Source: Oscillospiraceae bacterium
GTDB taxonomy: Bacteria; Bacillota; Clostridia; Oscillospirales; Oscillospiraceae
NCBI GenBank assembly: GCA_031270395.1
Contig: JAISXU010000090.1
Location: 1 to 60,665 of the forward strand
Reading direction: 5' to 3'
Length of the DNA stretch: 60,665 nt
Under the pieces are notes generated by a model. It had not been told where the DNA came from, searched no databases, and worked only from the letters and a program-made list of their open reading frames with translations. A program made the translations under genes and the position numbers. Position 1 is the stretch's first letter; each line of letters begins with the position of its first letter. Shown one piece after another: positions 47,714 through 56,696 of the stretch.

Positions 47714-48517
47714 TCACAACGTCTCGTTCATACTTCCCGTGCGATAGCCAAGCAGATCAAGCGATACATAAGTAAAGCCGTATTCTCTGAATTTTTCATG
47801 CACCGACTCGCGCGCTTCTTTTTGCATAAGCGTCTGAATACCGCGCTCGTCCGTCTCAATGCGGGCAAGGCCGCCGTGATGTCGGACGCGCACCTGGCGC
47901 AGGCCGAGATCGAGCAGCATTTGTTCCGCCTTATCCACCATGCCGAGCTTCTCGCGCGTTATGCTCTCCCCGTACGGAAAACGTGAGGACAGACACGCAA
48001 ACGACTGCTTGTTCCATGTGGCAAGCCCGAGCTCGCGCGAGAGCGCCCGTATGTCGTCCTTCGACATGCGGGCGTCCCTGAGAGGACTCACCACGCGCTG
48101 TTCCCGCGCCGCAACGAGCCCGGGCCTGTAGTCCCCGTCGTCGTCCGTATTGGAGCCGTCCGCTACGTGATCTATACCACGCGCGCGCGCCTCTTTCCAT
48201 ATTTTACCGAATAACTCGTTCTTGCACAGATAGCAGCGATTCTTCGGATTGTCCGAAAAGCCCTCGATGTCAAGCTCCTCGGAGTCGCATATCACGTGCT
48301 CGATGCCCTCCGCCGCGCAGAACGCCGCGGCCTCGTCCAGCTCGCGCTTTGGGAAGGAGCACGAGCGCGCCGTCACGGCTATCGCCCTCTCGCGCAGCGC
48401 ATCGTGCGCGACCTTCAGCAGAAATGTGGAGTCCACTCCGCCTGAAAACGCCACGGCGATGCCGCCCAACTCCGCTATACCACGCTTGAGCCGCGCGTAC
48501 TTACCGTCTAACTCCAC
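47714..48517 (-). CDS. larE: ATP-dependent sacrificial sulfur transferase LarE
   Basis: VAFSGGVDSTFLLKVA, NRCYLCKNELF, DGSNTDDDGDYRPG. Confidence 0.92.
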   Translation of the reverse strand: MELDGKYARLKRGIAELGGIAVAFSGGVDSTFLLKVAHDALRERAIAVTARSCSFPKRELDEAAAFCAAEGIEHVICDSEELDIEGFSDNPKNRCYLCKNELFGKIWKEARARGIDHVADGSNTDDDGDYRPGLVAAREQRVVSPLRDARMSKDDIRALSRELGLATWNKQSFACLSSRFPYGESITREKLGMVDKAEQMLLDLGLRQVRVRHHGGLARIETDERGIQTLMQKEARESVHEKFREYGFTYVSLDLLGYRTGSMNETL

Positions 48518-48571
48518 TTATATCCCCTCTTTATTTCCGTCCGTTATACTCCGTCCCGGCGCCGACGTATG

Positions 48572-48874
48572 CTATCCGACCGCTTTTACGTATGTGGTCA
48601 GCTCGCCCGGCCTCGACGCAAAGCCGTCCATCACCGGTATCAGCTCGGCAAAATGACTCGCCTGCATGTGTCCCTGTATGGCTTCCTCATTCTCCCACTC
48701 CTCAAGCATCGTAAAGTGGAGCGGATCCTGCGTGTCCCGGTACAGCGCATAGCTTATACAACCCTTATCATTCGCGTTTGTCTTCGTGATCATCTCCTGC
48801 GCCACCGCCAAAAAGTCGTCTACGCTCTCCGGTTTGATATAATTGCTCGCCACTATTTTTATCATCACAAACAC
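48572..48874 (-). CDS. Antibiotic biosynthesis monooxygenase (ABM) domain protein
   Basis: ABM-type ferredoxin-like beta-alpha pattern, LEEWENEEAIQGHMQASHF. Confidence 0.85.
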   Translation of the reverse strand: MFVMIKIVASNYIKPESVDDFLAVAQEMITKTNANDKGCISYALYRDTQDPLHFTMLEEWENEEAIQGHMQASHFAELIPVMDGFASRPGELTTYVKAVG

Positions 48875-49676
48875 CTCTCAAAATAATATTGAAAACATTA
48901 CCCATAATAAGTATTATTCCGCACGTATACAGCCACACAAGCATAACTATAAACGACGCGAGATAACCGTACACAATGGCGTACCTTGCCGACTCGCTGA
49001 TCAGTCTCGAATACGCCAAGCTGACGCCCACGAGCGAAAACGCCGCCAATACCGCTCCCGGCAAACGGCGGACGCCGCGCGTCTCCTTCGGGGCGGAAAC
49101 AATATATATCGCGTATATCACCGCCAGCATAAGCAAAAACAAGATCACAAACCTGACCCAGTTCCACAACGCGAGAGTATCGTCCAACGCGAAACTGCGG
49201 CGTATCACGCGCATGAACCACTCTCCCGTGACAACGATCAAGCCGGATAGATATATGGCGGCGAGAAAGCCTACCGACAGCGCGAAGCTGAGAAGCCGCG
49301 CCGCCGCGCCGCCGAAGCGCCCGCCGCCCTGTATATCGCTCATAATCCCCATGATCGTGCGAAACGCAGCCGACGACGTGGTTATCATCACGACAAATCC
49401 CACCGCGAAAGTCGGCGCGGACCGGTTTCCGCCCACATAGCGCAGAAAATCTCCGATTACCGCGATGGCGCTATCGGGTATGACGCCCCCGAGTCCGCTG
49501 AGCAGGCTCTCCTGTGTGATATTCAGGCTTCCGATAATCGCGCTGCAGCATATCAGAAACGGGAACACGGACAAAAAGAGGTAATACGACAGCGCGGCCG
49601 CGCTGCGTGAAACACGGCGTCTGACAAATATCCGCGCCGCACTGCCCACGGCGCCCGCGACGCGGGCAAGCAACAC
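48768..49676 (-). CDS. YihY/BrkB family inner membrane protein
   Basis: AAALSYYLFLSVFPFLICCSAII; polytopic. Confidence 0.88.
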   Translation of the reverse strand: MLLARVAGAVGSAARIFVRRRVSRSAAALSYYLFLSVFPFLICCSAIIGSLNITQESLLSGLGGVIPDSAIAVIGDFLRYVGGNRSAPTFAVGFVVMITTSSAAFRTIMGIMSDIQGGGRFGGAAARLLSFALSVGFLAAIYLSGLIVVTGEWFMRVIRRSFALDDTLALWNWVRFVILFLLMLAVIYAIYIVSAPKETRGVRRLPGAVLAAFSLVGVSLAYSRLISESARYAIVYGYLASFIVMLVWLYTCGIILIMGNVFNIILRGVCDDKNSGEQLYQTGERRRLFGGGAGDDHEDKRE

Positions 49677-49681
49677 GCCGC

Positions 49682-50836
49682 CTACTTTGAGTTGAATATC
49701 TTAAAGATTGTATCGAACGGATCCTCCTCCGGCGGCGCCGGAGGAGCGGGCGGAGGACTTACGTCTACCGGCGCCGCCGGCGTCTCCGCGGCGTCGGAGG
49801 AGGCCGGGGACTCGGACGCCCGTGTGACGGCGTCTGAGAACAGACCCGATCTCTGAGTCTGCTTTTGGCCGGTTTGAGGCTTATCGTCAAAACGCGTGGC
49901 GATGACGGTGACGCGTATCTCGTCGTCCATCTCCTCGTCGTAGCCCGCGCCGAATATGATGTTCGCGTCCGGGTGCGCGGCCTTCTGCACAAGAATGGCG
50001 GCCGCCTCGACGTCCTCCAACTCCAACGACAGTGAACCCGTGACGTTTATGATGATCCCGCGCGCGCCGCTTATCGATGTCTCCATCAAGTCGCTCTGTA
50101 TCGCTATGCGGGCCGCCTCCTCCGCCTTCCCTTTTCCGGCGGCGCGCCCGACGCCCATATGCGCGTAGCCCGCGTCCTTCATAATCGTAGTTATATCCGC
50201 AAAATCCAGGTTTATATAGTCCGTATTTTTGATAAGCTCCGATATGCTCGTCACCGCCTGGGTAAGCACGTCGTCGGCTATCGCGAACGCGTTTTTCAGC
50301 GTGACCTTCTGATCCGAGACATTTTTCAAATTCTCATTTGGAATGACAAACAGCGAATCCACCTTTCCGAGGAGGTTTTTAATTCCATCCTCAGCTTGGC
50401 TCATGCGTCTGCTGCCTTCAAAATTAAACGGTTTGGTGACTACGGCTACGGTAAGTATGCCGGCCTCGCGCGCAATATCCGCGACGATGGGAGACGCGCC
50501 CGTACCCGTTCCTCCGCCCATTCCGGCCGCGACAAACACCATATCCGTCGCCTCCAGAGTCTTGGCGAGATTGTTTCTGCTCTCCTCGGCCGCCCGTTTC
50601 CCCTTCTCCGGATCGGAACCGGCGCCCTGTCCCTGCGTGAGCTTCTCCCCTATCTGTATACGCTGACTGGCCGCCGACTTGGCGAGCGCGGGCTTGTCCG
50701 TATTGACGGCGATAAACTCGACGCCCTGCGTACCCACCTCGACCATTCTGTTGACCGCGTTATTTCCCGCGCCGCCTATTCCCATCACCTTTATAACGAC
50801 AACATTGTCGGGGCCGCTCTCGGTTACTAACGACAT
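49682..50836 (-). CDS. ftsZ: Cell division protein FtsZ
   Basis: GGAGNNAVNRM, GMGGGTGTGASPIVADIA; GGGAGGAAG SD before start at 50836. Confidence 0.97.
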   Translation of the reverse strand: MSLVTESGPDNVVVIKVMGIGGAGNNAVNRMVEVGTQGVEFIAVNTDKPALAKSAASQRIQIGEKLTQGQGAGSDPEKGKRAAEESRNNLAKTLEATDMVFVAAGMGGGTGTGASPIVADIAREAGILTVAVVTKPFNFEGSRRMSQAEDGIKNLLGKVDSLFVIPNENLKNVSDQKVTLKNAFAIADDVLTQAVTSISELIKNTDYINLDFADITTIMKDAGYAHMGVGRAAGKGKAEEAARIAIQSDLMETSISGARGIIINVTGSLSLELEDVEAAAILVQKAAHPDANIIFGAGYDEEMDDEIRVTVIATRFDDKPQTGQKQTQRSGLFSDAVTRASESPASSDAAETPAAPVDVSPPPAPPAPPEEDPFDTIFKIFNSK

Positions 50837-51004
50837 GATACTTCCTCCCGCATACTTACTTAATCTATCGCGATACGGCGACCGTTTCCGGGCGACCCCG
50901 GCGGCCTGCGCGCAATGATCACCAGACAAGCCTGTCCGCTTTTCGGTTATTGTACAACTATTTCACCCATAGGTCAATAGTATAAGCTCAAAATTATTTT
51001 ACAA

Positions 51005-51760
51005 TTATTTTACATTTTCCCACACGTTTGTGTGTCCGTCCTTTGAGACGTCTATCTTGCCCACCGCGCCGCCACTTCGGCGCGCCTCCGCCTCGGCGCC
51101 AATCATTTTTTCAATTTTATAGGCGGCTTCCTCTCCGCTGCCCATCTCTACCGTTACGCCCTTGTACAAAAAAGTTATTCCGCTTATATTCGACATATCA
51201 ATGTCGTCTATGTCGCCCTGTATACCCTTGTCGCTGATCGCTCTGAGCAATTCGGTCATATAATACAGCCTCGTCCCGGATTCGGGGGCGACCTCCACCA
51301 CGCTCCCCGGCTCGGGCGATATGGGCGCTATACCGCGCACCATTATATACTCCGCCCTCCCGCGCTCATCCGTCTGCTCCAAAACCCTCCCGCTCATATC
51401 AATAAGCCAGTCCTTCCCGTCCGCCCGTATTACCGCAAACGGAACGGCTTCGGTAATTATGACCTCGACCGTATCCGGCAGTCTGCGCGTTATCCGCACC
51501 TCGCTGACGTACGGGAGCTGCCCGAGCCGTCTCGCCGCCGTGCTCCCGTCAACGAATATCAGATTGTCCCCGACGGCAAGTCCCGATTTGCCGATTATCT
51601 CCTCCGGCGTATACCTCGACGCTCCGCTCACAATAATCGCCGTTACGCGAAAAAATACGCTGACGCCAAACGCGGATACAAAGACAATAAGCAACAGGGC
51701 CACAGGCGTATACACGGCCGCCGAACGCCCGCGCCGCCTCACCCCGCGCCTGTCCGCCAT
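51005..51760 (-). CDS. ftsQ: Cell division protein FtsQ/DivIB
   Basis: N-terminal TM then POTRA-like domain (FFRVTAIIVSGASRYTPEEIIGKSGL); position between murA and ftsZ. Confidence 0.85.
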   Translation of the reverse strand: MADRRGVRRRGRSAAVYTPVALLLIVFVSAFGVSVFFRVTAIIVSGASRYTPEEIIGKSGLAVGDNLIFVDGSTAARRLGQLPYVSEVRITRRLPDTVEVIITEAVPFAVIRADGKDWLIDMSGRVLEQTDERGRAEYIMVRGIAPISPEPGSVVEVAPESGTRLYYMTELLRAISDKGIQGDIDDIDMSNISGITFLYKGVTVEMGSGEEAAYKIEKMIGAEAEARRSGGAVGKIDVSKDGHTNVWENVK

Positions 51761-51786
51761 TATTCTCATTCCCCCTTTTTCTATAA

Positions 51787-51924
51787 TTATGACCATGCCT
51801 TTCGTTTCACTTCAGGCACAAAATGATCATGAAAAGGCATGGTCATAATGCGCCTGTTTTGCGGTTGCCCGTAGGGCGAGCAAAACGCGATTTTAACGGT
51901 AAGGTTGAACTTGTTTCAACCTTA
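51787..51924. repeat. 138-bp three-hairpin intergenic element, copy 2
   Basis: 133/138 identical to 44764-44901. Confidence 0.95.
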
Positions 51925-51937
51925 CGCCTTCGTAAAA

Positions 51938-53215
51938 TCACTCAAACCCCGTCATGTCAGCGATCCTCGTTCTGCTAACCTCCGCGCCAAGCGACCTGAG
52001 AACCCCCGCGAGATCGTCGTAGCCCCTGTCGATATGCCGAACGCCCGACACCTCCGTGACGCCCTCGGCCATGAGCGCCGCCAACACGAGGGACGCGCCG
52101 CCCCGCAGATCCGTCGAGACCACAGGCGCCCCCCGAAGGCGTTTAACGCCTGTTACCATCGCGACCCTCCCCTCGATCCTGATGTCCGCGCCGAGCCGCT
52201 TCATCTCGTCCGTGTGTCTGTATCTGTTCTCGAATATGTTCTCTACAAACACCGTGGTACCCTCCGCCCGCAGACACGCCGCCATGATGGGGGGCTGAGC
52301 GTCCGTCGGGAAGCCGGGGTACGGCCGCGTCACCACCGGGCGTATGGCGCGTCTCGGAGTTGACGCGTCAATCCTTACGCTGTCGCAGCTCCCCGTCACC
52401 CGGCAGCCCATGCCGGCGAGCGCGTCCGCGGCGGCGGCGAGGTGTCCCGGAACTACTCCTGTTATCTCTATATCGCCGCCCGTACACGCCGCCGCCGCCA
52501 GATACGTCGCCGCTACGACGCGGTCGGGTATGACGCTGTGCTCCGTATCGCCCGACACGGCCGCCCCCTCGACCGTCACCTCGGGAGTACCGGCTCCGTG
52601 TACCCGGTAGCCCAGACGCGTGAGATAGCTCTGCAGATCCCATATCTCCGGCTCGCGCGCGGCGTTCGTTATCACCGTGGCGCCGTCGCAGCACGCCGCG
52701 AACAGCATGGTGTTCTCGGTGGCGCCCACACTCGGAAAATCGAGATTAACGCGGCAGCCCTTCATTTTCGCCGCCCGGCACGATATGTTGCCGCCGTCCC
52801 GCGTAATTTCGGCACCGAGAGAGCGCAACGCCTCGATATGCAGATCTACGGGCCGCGGCCCCAGCTCGCACCCGCCCGGCATCGACAGCACCGCCTCCCC
52901 GCAGCGGGCGAGCACCGCGCCGAGAAATATAACTGATGAGCGCATCTCGCGCATGAGCTCATGCGGTATATCACAGCGCGTCACGGAGGACGAGTTGATT
53001 ATCACGCGCCCGCCCTCACGGGTTATGCCGCATCCCAGATGGGTCAGTATCTTTACGGCGGCGTCCACATCACTCAGACGCGGACAGTTGTGTATCACAG
53101 TCGTGCCCCGCGCCAGAAGAGACGCCGCCATGATAGGCAGAACGCTGTTTTTCGCGCCTTGCACCCTCGCCGTACCCTCCAGTTTGTTCCCGCCATTTAT
53201 CCGTAATATCTCCAT
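51938..53215 (-). CDS. murA: UDP-N-acetylglucosamine 1-carboxyvinyltransferase
   Basis: GGNKLEGTARVQGAKNSVLPIMAAS; DLRGGASLVLAALMAEG. Confidence 0.96.
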   Translation of the reverse strand: MEILRINGGNKLEGTARVQGAKNSVLPIMAASLLARGTTVIHNCPRLSDVDAAVKILTHLGCGITREGGRVIINSSSVTRCDIPHELMREMRSSVIFLGAVLARCGEAVLSMPGGCELGPRPVDLHIEALRSLGAEITRDGGNISCRAAKMKGCRVNLDFPSVGATENTMLFAACCDGATVITNAAREPEIWDLQSYLTRLGYRVHGAGTPEVTVEGAAVSGDTEHSVIPDRVVAATYLAAAACTGGDIEITGVVPGHLAAAADALAGMGCRVTGSCDSVRIDASTPRRAIRPVVTRPYPGFPTDAQPPIMAACLRAEGTTVFVENIFENRYRHTDEMKRLGADIRIEGRVAMVTGVKRLRGAPVVSTDLRGGASLVLAALMAEGVTEVSGVRHIDRGYDDLAGVLRSLGAEVSRTRIADMTGFE

Positions 53216-53307
53216 ATCGACTCCCCCATGAATATCAGTTCACCGCTTCGGTCTATGTACCGTATAATATGACCGCAGCGGCGGGTGAGTGACAATCGCG
53301 CGGCGGG

Positions 53308-54459
53308 CTACCCGTTTTCCGTCCGCCCGGCGGGACACAGCGATATGATTATTTCGGCGATTTTACGCGCGGCGTCCGGCGCGGCGCGCGCGCGCTGGGC
53401 GGCGGACATCCGGCGAAGCGCGTCCGGATCGTTGAGAAGCGACACCACCTTTCCGTATAGCGCGTCCGCCGTACACTCGCGCTCCGTTATCACCTCCGCC
53501 GCGCCGGACGCGCTCACGCTGCGGGCGTTCGCCTCCTGATGGTTGTTCGGCACATATGGCGACGGAACAAGCAGCGCCGGCGCCGCGGAGAGCGCCAGCT
53601 CCGCGAGCGTTGACGCGCCCGCGCGGCAGAGTACCAGATCGGCCGACGCCATCTGCGAGGCCATATCGTCGATATACGCCCGCACCTCGACGCCGTCCGG
53701 CAGCCGCTCGACGCCCAGCTCGCGCAGTCTTCCGAGCAGCTTATCGCGCCCCGCCTCGCCTCCGCCCGTCGCGTGGATGTGGCGGAACGCGCGCTCACGT
53801 GTATTCACGCCGATAAATTCCGCCATTACCGCGTTCATCCTCTCCGCGCCCAGCGAACCCCAAAAGGATACGAGCAGCGGCTTTCCTCCGCGCGCGTCCG
53901 GCGCTCCGCGTTCCCGGGCGGCCGGCGGCGCTCCGAATCCGCCGCGCACCGGCGTACCGACGACCGTCACGTTTTCCGTTCTCCCCCGCCTCCGCCCGTC
54001 GCCGGGAAATGCCGTCAGGACGCGGTCTACATTTCCCGACAGCATACGCGTCGCAAGTCCGGGCAGCGCGTTTGGCTCATGTATCAGCGTCGGTATGCCG
54101 AGTCTGCGCGCCCTTTTGAGTACCGGATAGCAGACGTACCCGCCCGTGCCGAGCACGGCGTCCGGCTTGAAGTCCCGCAGCAGCCGCTCCGCCTCGACAA
54201 GCGCCGCCGCCAGCTCCCGAACCGCCGCGAGGTTCCTCGCCGCGTCCAGCGGGGAAAACGACCTCCGGAGTCCGCTCACCCTGAGGTTGACAAGCTCGTA
54301 CCCCTCGGCGGGTATCAGCCGGTTTTCGATGCTCCTGCCGGCCCCGACAAACAGGAATTTTGAATCGGGAGTCATAGCCTTTATCTCCTCCGCCACGGCT
54401 AAGGCCGGATTTACATGTCCGGCGGAGCCCCCGCAGGCAAAAACGATCCTCACCCCCAT
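53308..54459 (-). CDS. murG: UDP-GlcNAc:undecaprenyl-PP-MurNAc-pentapeptide transferase
   Basis: VFACGGSAGHVNPALAVA; ADLVLCRAGASTLAELAL. Confidence 0.95.
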   Translation of the reverse strand: MGVRIVFACGGSAGHVNPALAVAEEIKAMTPDSKFLFVGAGRSIENRLIPAEGYELVNLRVSGLRRSFSPLDAARNLAAVRELAAALVEAERLLRDFKPDAVLGTGGYVCYPVLKRARRLGIPTLIHEPNALPGLATRMLSGNVDRVLTAFPGDGRRRGRTENVTVVGTPVRGGFGAPPAARERGAPDARGGKPLLVSFWGSLGAERMNAVMAEFIGVNTRERAFRHIHATGGGEAGRDKLLGRLRELGVERLPDGVEVRAYIDDMASQMASADLVLCRAGASTLAELALSAAPALLVPSPYVPNNHQEANARSVSASGAAEVITERECTADALYGKVVSLLNDPDALRRMSAAQRARAAPDAARKIAEIIISLCPAGRTENG

Positions 54460-54462
54460 CTG

Positions 54463-55665
54463 TCAGCCCGCCCCCGAAACCGGTATTTCCCGCGATATCG
54501 CCAATACTATCCCCATCTCGAACAGCTGCAGCAGAAGCGCGGTTCCGCCGTAGCTGAAAAACGGAAGTGAGATGCCGGTGCTTGGGATCATATTTGTAAC
54601 GACCGCGATGTTGAGAAACACCTGCAGCGCGAGAAGGCTTGTTATTCCCGTGACGACGAGCGAGCCGAATCTGTCTCTCGCGTGCAGCGCGAGCCAGTAG
54701 CCTCTTATGATAAGCATGGCGAACAGGGCGAGCACGAGCATCGCTCCGATAAAGCCGAGCTCCTCACAGAATACGGAAAAGATGTAGTCGTTATGCTCCA
54801 TCGGCAGATAGAGATACTTCTGCCTCCCCTGCCCCAGTCCCAGGCCGAACAGTCCGCCCGAGCCGATGGCGTACAGGGACTGTATAATCTGATACCCCTG
54901 ATCGCTTGATACGGACTCCGGATTGCGCCACGCGGTCAACCGCTCCGAGGCGTAGGCGAATTTCGTTAACGTGAGATACGCCCCCCCCGCCAGCAGGCAG
55001 CCGCCCGCCGCGAACCACCACAGCCTCGCCCCTCCGGCGAACATCATTATGGCAGCGAGTGCTATTACGATCACAGACGCCGATATGTGCGGCTCCATAT
55101 ACAATAGCGCCACCAGTATCGCCACGACGAGCATAAAAGGCAGAGCTCCGTACTTGACCTCGCGCATACGTTTTTTGAACGAGCATATCATGGATGAAAA
55201 TACGAGTATTTCGGCGAGCTTGGCAATCTCCGACGGCTGGAATGTCGTGATGCCGAGATCTATCCAGCGGCGCGCGCCATTGACCTTTGTGCCCACGAAG
55301 GGCACAATCGCGAGCAATATGATCGACAGAACCAGCGCGGGAAAGGCGGCCCGCCTGAACAGCGACGTGCGCAGCCGCGACGTCACGAGCATCAGGGCGA
55401 CGCCGAGTCCGGCAAAGCCCGTCTGCCGTATAAAATATCTCATCGGATCGCCCTGGGTGTAGTACGCGCGCGCAAAGCTCGCCGAGAGTATCATCACGAC
55501 TCCGATCGTCAGCATTATCAGCGTGAGCACTAAAAACGGCAGATCGAGGCGTCCGCGTTTCGGAGCGGTCAGCTCGGCGCTTCTCTCCCCGCCGTCCTCG
55601 GCGACTCCCCTGTCGTCGCGCCGCGACGCGACGCGACGCGACGTCTCATATTCCCTGACAGCCAA
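54463..55665 (-). CDS. ftsW: FtsW/SpoVE lipid II polymerase (SEDS)
   Basis: GARRWIDLGITTFQPSEIAKLA; STGISLPFFSYGGTALLLQL. Confidence 0.95.
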   Translation of the reverse strand: MAVREYETSRRVASRRDDRGVAEDGGERSAELTAPKRGRLDLPFLVLTLIMLTIGVVMILSASFARAYYTQGDPMRYFIRQTGFAGLGVALMLVTSRLRTSLFRRAAFPALVLSIILLAIVPFVGTKVNGARRWIDLGITTFQPSEIAKLAEILVFSSMICSFKKRMREVKYGALPFMLVVAILVALLYMEPHISASVIVIALAAIMMFAGGARLWWFAAGGCLLAGGAYLTLTKFAYASERLTAWRNPESVSSDQGYQIIQSLYAIGSGGLFGLGLGQGRQKYLYLPMEHNDYIFSVFCEELGFIGAMLVLALFAMLIIRGYWLALHARDRFGSLVVTGITSLLALQVFLNIAVVTNMIPSTGISLPFFSYGGTALLLQLFEMGIVLAISREIPVSGAG

Positions 55666-55697
55666 AGCTCACGCCTCCTCTCTCACGCTTTTTACGT

Positions 55698-56696
55698 TCA
55701 GGCGAACGCGTTCCGGGCGGCGGCCGCAAAGTAAGAGATCACTGCAAACACCGCCGATACGCACGTGAACACGCCAACTACCCGGTATTCGCTCCACCCG
55801 CTCATCTCAAAATGGTGGTGGAGAGGCGCCATCTTAAAAAGCCGTTTTCCATTTGTCAGCTTGAAATATGTGACCTGTATTATGTCGGACATCGTCTCGG
55901 CGATATACACGACGCCGAGCGGCGCGAGTATGAGCGGCATGTCCATGGCAAAAGCGAGCGAGCATATGACGGCGCCCAGAAACAGCGAGCCCGTGTCGCC
56001 CATAAACACCTTCGCGGGATGGAAATTGAAAATCAAAAACCCCACCAGACCCCCCGCAAGCGCGGCGGCCGCGAGTCCCGCGGCGGCGTATCCGAGTGAG
56101 AACGCGATAGCGGCGCAGCTCACCGCTACAGGGAGCGACACGCAGGCGGCGAGTCCGTCGACGCCGTCCGTTATGTTCACCGCATTGACGCTCGCGACTA
56201 TTATAAACGACGCGAGAACCAAATATACAGGCTCGGGCAGCATGACCGTCACATTTACGAACGGGACGTACAGCCTCGAGGACAGATTGCCCGTAAAACG
56301 CATCACGACCACGAAGAATATGGCGACCGCGAGCTGCATAAAGAATTTTTGTCTCGCGGTCAGTCCGAGATTGCGCTTCTTCCGCAGCGCCTCAAAGTCG
56401 TCGAAAAAGCCTATCGCGGCGTATATCAGGGCAAACAGCAGTATGAATATATGGCTCATATCTCCCCTGACCGCCCGGTACGCTCCCCCCGTCAGACACG
56501 CGACGGATATTCCGACAATAAACATGAGTCCGCCCATCGTGGGCGTCCCCTCCTTGTTTTTATGCCATGCCGGACCTATGTCGAGTATCGATTGTCCCAC
56601 CTTCGCGGCGCGCAGCGCGGGCACCAAAAACGCGCCCGCCACGGCGGTGACGGCAAACGATACAAGCGCGGTTATTATCAGCGTCGATATTCTCAT
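55698..56696 (-). CDS. mraY: Phospho-MurNAc-pentapeptide transferase
   Basis: NKEGTPTMGGLMFI, NITDGVDGLAA, FMGDTGSLFLG, PLHHHFE. Confidence 0.96.
   Translation of the reverse strand: MRISTLIITALVSFAVTAVAGAFLVPALRAAKVGQSILDIGPAWHKNKEGTPTMGGLMFIVGISVACLTGGAYRAVRGDMSHIFILLFALIYAAIGFFDDFEALRKKRNLGLTARQKFFMQLAVAIFFVVVMRFTGNLSSRLYVPFVNVTVMLPEPVYLVLASFIIVASVNAVNITDGVDGLAACVSLPVAVSCAAIAFSLGYAAAGLAAAALAGGLVGFLIFNFHPAKVFMGDTGSLFLGAVICSLAFAMDMPLILAPLGVVYIAETMSDIIQVTYFKLTNGKRLFKMAPLHHHFEMSGWSEYRVVGVFTCVSAVFAVISYFAAAARNAFA

Noticed and set aside
55618-55643. FtsW pentanucleotide repeat as a strong phase-variation locus
   Set aside because: Only four units in GC-rich coding DNA of an essential gene; kept as a low-interest finding only.
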